A DNA stretch of 64,000 nucleotides from Coffea arabica (taxonomy: Eukaryota > Streptophyta > Magnoliopsida > Gentianales > Rubiaceae): the NCBI RefSeq assembly GCF_036785885.1, contig NC_092312.1, positions 26,271,001 to 26,335,000 on the forward strand, read 5' to 3'. The notes beneath the pieces are model-generated. The model made no database searches. It worked only from the letters and a program-made list of their open reading frames with translations, and was not told the DNA's origin. Below are positions 57,301 to 64,000 of this stretch, in pieces. Every line of letters begins with the position of its first letter. Position 1 is the stretch's first letter. The position numbers and the translations under genes are program-made.

Positions 57301-58879
57301 TTCTTAGTTCTGAGTCTCCATCCAGGTGTTTAATTGTCTGAAGTTGAAATTGGAATGTATTTTTTGCTTCATTTGACAGAATAGAAACCAACTATTTGAG
57401 AAATGCAGTTGTGGTCCCTAAATCATTGATGAGTTTTTTTGGGTTCTTGACTTTATTAAATTGGATGATTAGCCAAGTAGGCCTTGGTCTAGTGGCTAAG
57501 GTTGAGACCTCAGGACTTAGAAGTCCTGCATTCTATTCCCCCTTCCCCCTCCCTGCTTCTTAAATCCCACCCTCCCCTGCTAGAAAAAAAAAAAATTGGA
57601 TGAGTATAATGCCAATGTGTTCAAATTTGTCAATTTGGTCTGTCCCAATTTTGGAGCCCGTTTTGCATGAGGGTTTTGACCCTATCATCCCTAATCATTT
57701 TCGTTTTCCTTCAAAGTTGTACTTTTAGGGACCATTTTAATACAGGGGCCAATCTCTGTTCTCTTTACCTTAATTTAATTCCTTTTTTCTCTTGAATTAT
57801 TTCGGTGTTGATTTCCAACAGGGTTATTTGTGTTTTCAAATTCCAGGGACCACATCTACTTGCACCAACAGGAAGTGATCTTCGGCGTCATGGCCAAGAG
57901 GGCACTGTCTTTGCAGGATACCACTACGACCTCAACTTCCTTACAATTCATGGCAGAAGCAGATTCCCTGGTCTAAATATTTGGCTGAGAAATGGCCAAA
58001 AAATGGGAGTGAAGGTTCCTGTAGGATGCCTTCTCATTCAGACGGGAAAACAGGTAAGAGTATGCTATTTCACTGTGCACTTGGCAAGATCAGCTCATCA
58101 ATTTGCTTGAACCTGCTGGTGTTAGACATGACTAGCTTGACACAAATAGAGCAAGCAGCTGCTCAGTTTTGGTTTCTTAAGCAAGAACTATTAACCATTC
58201 TAGCCATTGGCCTCAAAAGGATTTCAGAATAAATAGTGGATAGAGTACATTTGATGACAAATAACATCAAAGAAATGGACACTTGCATGAATAAACAATT
58301 GACGAAGAATGCATTCCATTGCTATGGAATTTATCTGTTTTGTATTTGGTTACTGGTAAGTGTGAATCTTTAGTTTCAGAATCTTTATCTGCATTTTCTT
58401 TACATGAAATATAGGTTTGTGCTAATGGCTGGTGACACGTGCTTTTGATTTACTGAACATGCAGATAGAGTGGTTGACTGCAGGAGACTGTATAGCTGGC
58501 ATGCATGAAGTTGTTGTAAATAGTAGGACAACTGATGCAATAAAAGTAGCTATAAAGCAAAATTGTAGCCTCTGGAGAGTTTCATCCACGGTAATCTTAG
58601 TTGCTATTTTTTTTTTTCTTTCTTTCCCTTCTTCCTAATATCTCATTTTAGTAAAAATTGCTGAATGCTTGATTTAAATTATAAAGCTTAGCTAACTCTG
58701 AATCTTTTTTTACCTTTCATCAGCTATTTGCACATATCGCGTCAGATGCAGTGTTGAAACCTCTAGGCCACTTTGCTGACTCTCCTCATGGTGGCATTTA
58801 TCCACCCATATGCGCTGGGGAATTTGTAGAAAAAGAACTTGCGGTAATCAACCTTAAAGGAAGGAAAGGAGAGCCTTGA
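54310..58879 (+). CDS. 2-oxoglutarate/Fe(II)-dependent dioxygenase (isopenicillin N synthase-like), 7 exons
   Basis: A member of the plant soluble 2OG oxygenase superfamily. These cytosolic enzymes use ferrous iron, O2 and 2-oxoglutarate to oxidise small metabolites; this member's substrate is not evident. Exons: 54310-54576, 56370-56543, 56620-56712, 56788-56856, 57847-58053, 58465-58590, 58724-58879. All junctions are GT/AG and phase 0; the sum is 1092 nt and 363 aa, normal for the family. The start MELPVIDLAPYLE is the usual N-terminal DIOX_N motif. Iron ligands are seen as H-Y-D in FAGYHYDLNFLTIHGRSRFP and the distal His in GDCIAGMHEVVV. The 2OG-binding R-x-S is WRVSST. Then LFAHIASDAVLKPLG and a C-terminal VINLKGRKGEP. 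Intron 1 is 1.8 kb and intron 4 1.0 kb; a SINE lies in intron 4. Confidence 0.93.
57469..57592 (+). mobile_element. tRNA-derived SINE with 11-bp target duplication, in dioxygenase intron 4
   Basis: About 124 bp. It has a box A-like TTGGTCTAGTGGCTAAGG, a box B-like GCATTCTATTCCC, a C-rich region, TGCTTCTTAAATCCCA and a terminal A-run. AAATTGGATGA occurs exactly at both borders (57458-57468 and 57593-57603), as expected for LINE-driven insertion. A truncated relative lies at 26186-26265. Confidence 0.85.
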
Positions 58880-61800
58880 GAACTCCTGGTTGGGGGTTGT
58901 TGTGTTGGTTTTCCTTGCCGCGTTCCATTTGCCTTCCGAGATTGAGGTAATAATGGGATGAATTAACTCTGAACACCTCAATTGATTAGGGTTTGGATCA
59001 GGAACTCTGAGACTTGAATGGTCATAACCGTTGCTATTCAATTGTTTATTGATGTTTGTCCATTTGAGTTAGAGAATCAAAAGTTCTCTGGCGTTATTTA
59101 ATAATCCGTCGACATGAGATCAGGTCTATGGCTGCTCTCTTGCTCTGGTTGTTTCTAGGACAAATAGGCAAACTTTGAGCATTGCCCCTTGTATTACTAA
59201 TCAGTATATTTACTGCTGCACGTGCATGTCTAATTCATGTAATCGGTGCAATATCAACTGCTTATTAGAACTCAACTTTCGGGCTTTTGATGAATTTTAG
59301 TCATTTAGTGTCTTTTTCCTTTTCTACTGTTATCTTGACAGTTGACTGTTGGCCAACTGAGTTGCTTAAAACTTCATATATTTTTCACCTTTACATTGAT
59401 GTGGAGCAATAATTGCATACGTTCCTTTTGAAGCAAGGCAATGCACTTGATTCAGACATAATCTGATAAGTATTTTGGGGTCGGGAAGAAAACATGAATT
59501 AGTTAAACTGGTGGAGGTGTCACACCTGAACTAAAGTTCAGAACTGAAGATGCACCCTCACCCAGCCTACATCGTGGAAATCTCCTTTATTTTCAGTTTC
59601 TTGAAGGGTACTTTATTTATATTTTAATACTGGGAAGGAATGATTTTGGAATCTGATTTCTAATGATCAAGATTTGTACGAGGATCTCTTTAAGCTCAGT
59701 CTAGATATTATGTTTAGTGGCATAAACATTAAGTTTAGTGAAAAAAGCCAAGAACAAGGCCCTAAACTTTCATCGCCTTAGACATTTCCTTCTACCTCAA
59801 AGCGCTTAGAACAAGGCCATGGACATAGCTAAATGGCTACAAATTAGTTTTCTGATAGCGGATGCTGAAGAGGAGAGTCGATACCAATTAGAGGCCAAGA
59901 AAATGGCCTGATAAAATAGTTTGTCCTGACCAGAGCTCCTCCTTACCTTTGGTTGTTTGTCGATTTTTATGTCCAATGAGTTATAAAAAAAAAAAAGATT
60001 TAGAGTTAGCTAAACTTTTATGTCGATTTCTGATAGTGGATGTTTTTCTGTATTAATACTAGAAGACTTCAGGCCCACTTAAAATATCAAGAACAATTAA
60101 GTGGAAATCATTCTTTCGCATAAAATCAATAGAAGACAAAAGTAGAATACAAGCCCACTTACGTATATTACTAAATACAAGAGTAAATCTTAATCCTATC
60201 ACTAAATATTAATTAGTAATTAGCTAAACTAACTATAACTATAGTTGGAGATAAAATTTTAATGGAAGTTGATACATTGGAGTTTAGCTTAACAATTAAG
60301 TTTGAAATTCTTATTTATTTCAATATTGTTTAAAAACTGAGATTATGAGTTCCCTCTTTTTTGCATTTCATATTTGTTTGAGTAAGTCGATTAATTTTGT
60401 TGAAAAACATATGGGATATTGTTTTGTTATGACAATTTTTTTTATAGCAAAGTAAAATATTTTAACTCACTACTGATTTTCCAATCCAATTTATCAAACT
60501 AAGATTTGGACGGTAATCGGATATTGGACTTAAAAAATCAATTCCCAAATTATCAAAACTTTTTTATCGAATTTCCGACTATCGATCGATGAACACCTGT
60601 AAACATAAGGCCAGACTTGTTTGATTTTGCATGAATAAAAAGCCAAAAAAAAAAAATGTGCAATGGCAAGAATAACAATGTACAAGAACTTGTCAAGTTA
60701 TTAAGAAGCCATGCGACAAGTAAGGAGACAAAGTATGAAAGTTGACTTCTTTCTTATATAATAGGTAGATATAGATGACTGGCGGCTAAATAAGAGTAAT
60801 GATTGACATTACAAACCCCGGATGCAGAAGTACCTACAACATTGCGGATTAAGTGCTGGTATAAGTTTGGGACTATAATAAAACACAAGTGTCAAAACTT
60901 TGGGAACTGATAGGTTTACAAGTTACAACAATTATTTTCCTTTGTTTGTGGATTTAGGTTGCTGGCGTGCTGCCGAGTCGGATTTGGAATCCAAGAATTT
61001 GGACTTTAAAGAAAATTCAGTAGACTATGATTGCTTGATATTATATTTTTCCAGTTAATTAATCAATTCAATTACAAGAGACAGATTAGAACTTGACTCC
61101 ATGTTTTGGGGCACATTACGTTTTTAGACATTGTCCTGTTGATTTTGGCAATTTGCTGAAGTTCCAATGTGCATTCAAGAATCATCGAGGATAAGTTTCT
61201 TTAATCCATTTCATGAATAGGACACCATTTTCTGAAAAAATCCTGAGCGTTTGGAGTTGGCAGAATTTAATTTCAGCGTTGGAGGTATATTTCTTTCCCT
61301 TATTGTCCTGCTTCGAAACCGTACCATTCGACCCAAACATGAGCACGTGAAATCAAGATTTAACGTGTTCCATCCTCATCTGGAAAACAATTTCTGGGAA
61401 ATGAATAAGAAGCACGTACTATTTTCTCTCTCTAGATAATCTTGTGGTGCACCTAAACCAATTGTCTGCACTTTCTGTGGCTTAAAATTTTGTGCTAGTG
61501 ATTGAAAATTTTGATGAACTCTCTGGTAAAATATGGCCTTCTTCCAAAGCTGCGTTCCTACTAACCAGAGAGCAGAGCAAACCAACGCAAGCATCCCCTG
61601 TTGCTTTTGGCTCTGCCTACCAAAACAATAAAAGTCTTTTTGCTATACGTGAAAAGCCCAGCATAAAAAGTGAGTTTTTTTTTTTTTGGGCAGATAACAT
61701 GTGGGTTCTATATCAGTTTTGTCGAAAATAAGGCAGAAGTATAAATCTTTTGCCTGAAAGTTAGCACAATTCAGAGTAGGTGGTAACGTTAAAGTTCTTC

Positions 61801-62139
61801 TAATGCGCTCGTCACCATTCTTTCTTTTGGTGTTTTACACGGTGCCAACACATGATAGAAATCCCCTTTGAATATGCCAACACATTATTTTCTTGTGAAA
61901 CAGATGGCTTTTACCCTAAGGAATTGCTTTTAGACAAGTACAAAACATTTTGCGTGAAAGCTATAGTTTGAAGAAAGTAAAGAAGTTTCTGTGGATTAAG
62001 GTTGAACTGAGATACATATAGCTTGTCATTTGCGTGTTTGAACTGATTAACATATTTCTACCAAATTGCCTATCCATCTTTCCTATGAATTGCCCATTCT
62101 TAAAGCAAAGCAAAGCCAGAAGCAAATTTCTTCAATCAG
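58880..62139. other. Dioxygenase 3' flank and gene-free spacer
   Basis: The first few hundred bases contain the dioxygenase 3' untranslated region; the polyadenylation site was not placed. Beyond that the DNA is AT-rich with A-runs near 59985 and 60645. No part of a P450 first exon or other gene is recognised up to 62139. Confidence 0.5.
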
Positions 62140-62563
62140 CAATGGCAGAAGATGATATTGAAAAGCTTCTCTACTTTAAAACAGTGGTCAAGGAGATCCT
62201 GAGATTGTATCCACCATATCCACTTCTAGTGCCAAGACAAACAATTGGGAAATGCTACATACGTGAACATGAGATTCAACCAGAAACGCTGGTATTCGTC
62301 AATGCATGGGATCCTGAACATTGGAAAAATCCAATTGAATTCTGGCCTGAGAGGTTCCTCGATAGTGCTATTGATTACAGGGGATTGGATTTTGAGTTCA
62401 TCCCATTTGGTGCTGGAAGGAGCGGATGTCCTGGAATTTTAATGGGAATCATTTGATTGGGAACTACCTTTTGGGATTAAGAAGGAAGGTACTGACACGG
62501 ATGCATTTCCTGGATGGACCTTAAAGCCCAAATATGACCTTTGTCTGCTAGCTAAATCTCATG
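62140..62563 (+). pseudogene. Cytochrome P450 (CYP71-like) C-terminal remnant
   Basis: P450s of this clade are ER-bound haem monooxygenases. After an acceptor-like TTCAATCAG at 62140, the frame shows EDDIEKLLYFKTVVKEILRL (K-helix E-x-x-R), PLLVPRQT, the PERF motif in FWPERFLDS and the haem loop FIPFGAGRSGCPGI. Broken parts: about four residues are missing before DPEHW (family: NAWAIGRDP). Right after the haem loop roughly a dozen residues are lost and the frame shifts, with a stop at 62454. The expected end resumes from 62452 as FDWELPFGIKK and later LCLLAKSH. The membrane anchor and the first two thirds of the protein are absent, so this is a remnant, not a gene. Confidence 0.85.
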
Positions 62564-62623
62564 TGTTAAGTGTAACTCCAACTGCAATATATATCTTAAA
62601 CGGCAACATTTTTTGAGTATGTT

Positions 62624-62785
62624 TGGATAGGAGATTATTTGGAATATTATTTGGAATAATTACTGTAGCACTTTTTGTGATGTGATGTATGTGAGATAAA
62701 AAATTAATTGGGAAGATAAAAAGGTGTGTTAGAAATTGTATTTGTGATGTAAGCAAATAATTTTTGGCCATTATTTGGCTATCCA
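62624..62785. mobile_element. MITE of the GTTTGGATAG family
   Basis: TTTGGATAG near 62626 and CTATCCAAA near 62778 are inverted termini of about 160 bases. The inside has GTGATGTATGTGAGATAAAA and GTGATGTAAGCAAATAA, both found in the related copies at 39340, 48271 and (reversed) 8345 and 49405. Confidence 0.7.
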
Positions 62786-62812
62786 AAAGCTTTGCAATTC
62801 ATACGATGTATA

Positions 62813-64000
62813 AAGGGATAATTTTAGAAAGGGATAATTTCAGAAACCTCCCCTGAGGTTTCTGACATTTACACTCACCTCCCCTGTGGTTTGAACAATT
62901 ACACTAACCTCCCCTGAGGTTACTAATCCTTTACAAATTTAGTCCAAATGATTAAAATATTATTTTAGAGAGTGAAATTAGAATTTTGTACCTGATTTGC
63001 CCTTTGTGCTACATGTCCAATGAATGACAAAGTATTACAAATTAATTAATAATTAATAAATTTTAAGGAGCGTAGTTTATAGGCAAATACGTATTACTTA
63101 TTTAAAATACGAGTTTTTTACGGGTATTTTACTTTCAAACATTTACTTTATTACAAATATTTATTCTCAAATATAGATTTGTATTTACTCTCAAATATTT
63201 AATTTTTGTTAAATAAAAAACCTACCAGTTTTTCTTTCGTAGAAATATTAATATAACACTTTTTCAATTTTAGTTATAAATATTTATGTATTTAGCTTAA
63301 ATTAAATGATTCAGGATAAAATATTCATAAAGAACTAATACTTTACTCATATAATGGATGAAAATCATAAAAAATTAATACTTTATGGGACATTTCTTTT
63401 TTTAAAAAATATTTAATTTATATTAAATAGATAACCTACTGATTTTCTTTTTGCGAGAATATTAGTGAGAATATTAGTGTAACACTTTTTAATTTTTAAT
63501 CACAAACGTTAATATATTTATCATAAATTAAATATTTAAAAATAAAATATCTGTAAATGGAGGGTACTTTAAAGTAATATTTGTAATAAAGTAAATGTTT
63601 GAAAGTAAAATACCTGTAAAGAGTTGGTACTTTAAATAAATAATACGTATTTGCTTATAAACTACGCTCCTTAAAGTTTATTAATTATTAATTAATTTGT
63701 AATACTTTGTCATTCATTGGACACATAGTACAAAGGGCAAATCAGGTACAAAATTCTAATTTCACTCTCTAAAACAATATTTTAATCATTTGGACTGAAT
63801 TTGTAAAGGATTAGTAACCTCAGGGGAGGTTAGTGTAATTGTTCAAACCACAGGGGAGGTGAGTGTAAATGTCAGAAACCTCCTGAGGTTTCTGAAATTA
63901 TCCTTTTTAGAAACCTCCCCTGAGGTTTCTGACAATTTCATTGAGCTCCTCTGGGGTTTGAAAAATTACACGTACTTCCCTTGTCAGTTAAAATGACAAT
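62813..64000. mobile_element. Outer copy of the GGGATAATTTC family, interrupted and cut by window end
   Basis: AAAGGGATAATTTTAGAAA (62812-62830) and ACCTCCCCTGAGGTTTCTGA (from 63913) join into the terminal repeat of the same family as the element lying between them. The outer copy was therefore already present when the inner one inserted. Its far end lies beyond the window. Confidence 0.65.
62831..63904. mobile_element. Mutator-like long-TIR element, 1074 bp, 9-bp target duplication
   Basis: Arms of about 340 bases run inwards from GGGATAATTTCAGAAACC (left) and its inverted counterpart (right). They match closely, e.g. CTTTACAAATTTAGTCCAAA against TTTGGACTGAATTTGTAAAG. TTTTAGAAA flanks both ends (62822-62830 and 63905-63913), the 9-bp length typical of Mutator-type insertion. 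No transposase frame is present. The left terminus repeats CTCCCCTGAGGTT and CTCCCCTGTGGTTT words. Confidence 0.8.

Noticed and set aside
57469..57545. A tRNA gene
   Set aside because: Box A- and box B-like words are present, but no cloverleaf fits, and the A tail plus 11-bp direct repeats show a SINE.
61251..61731. Upstream exon of the P450
   Set aside because: Open frames here lack the I-helix or other P450 motifs.
54310..62563. A biosynthetic gene cluster (2OG oxygenase plus P450)
   Set aside because: The P450 is a broken fragment and no other pathway gene is seen; two members, one dead, do not support a cluster.

Overview
This window reads as nuclear DNA of a dicot plant. It is AT-rich, its genes are split by many introns, the introns and spacers are full of small transposons, and two genes match well-known plant families. 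The species cannot be told from the sequence. No bacterial operon, CRISPR array or rRNA was seen.

Two genes look intact. (1) A FRIENDLY/clustered-mitochondria (CLU) gene lies on the minus strand. Its coding part runs from 20927 down to 5418 in 28 exons. I joined the exons by reading splice sites, and they give one open frame of 4314 nt (1437 aa). A leader exon, a 1.5 kb leader intron and a TATA box near 22650 lie upstream. (2) A 2-oxoglutarate/Fe(II) dioxygenase gene lies on the plus strand at 54310-58879, with seven exons, 1092 nt and 363 aa.

Between them (22.7-54.3 kb) there is no intact gene. Two decayed copies of the coiled-coil/XH part of an IDN2/FDM-type gene (RNA-directed DNA methylation factors) lie at 35957-38379 and 46454-48240. 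The final XH exon of a third piece lies in reverse orientation at 39784-40017, between two copies of a palindromic MITE. A cytochrome P450 (CYP71-like) C-terminal remnant sits at 62140-62563.

The rest is mobile DNA. There are two solo LTRs with exact 5-bp target duplications (28011-30778, TSD CAATG; 43370-46414, TSD GTACC). There are hAT-type MITEs at 2134-2461, 24098-25460, 47293-47678 and 53541-54085. Mutator-like long-TIR elements include one nested in its own family at 62831-63904 with a 9-bp TSD. A tRNA-type SINE with an 11-bp TSD lies in a dioxygenase intron, with a truncated relative near 26.2 kb. Several other MITE families and local tandem duplications are present.

I saw no convincing new multi-gene system. 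The most unusual part is 35.9-48.2 kb, where pieces of an RNA-directed DNA methylation factor were duplicated, inverted next to palindromic MITEs, and hit by a solo LTR and a hAT element. Coordinates of exons and element ends were read by eye and may be off by a base or so.
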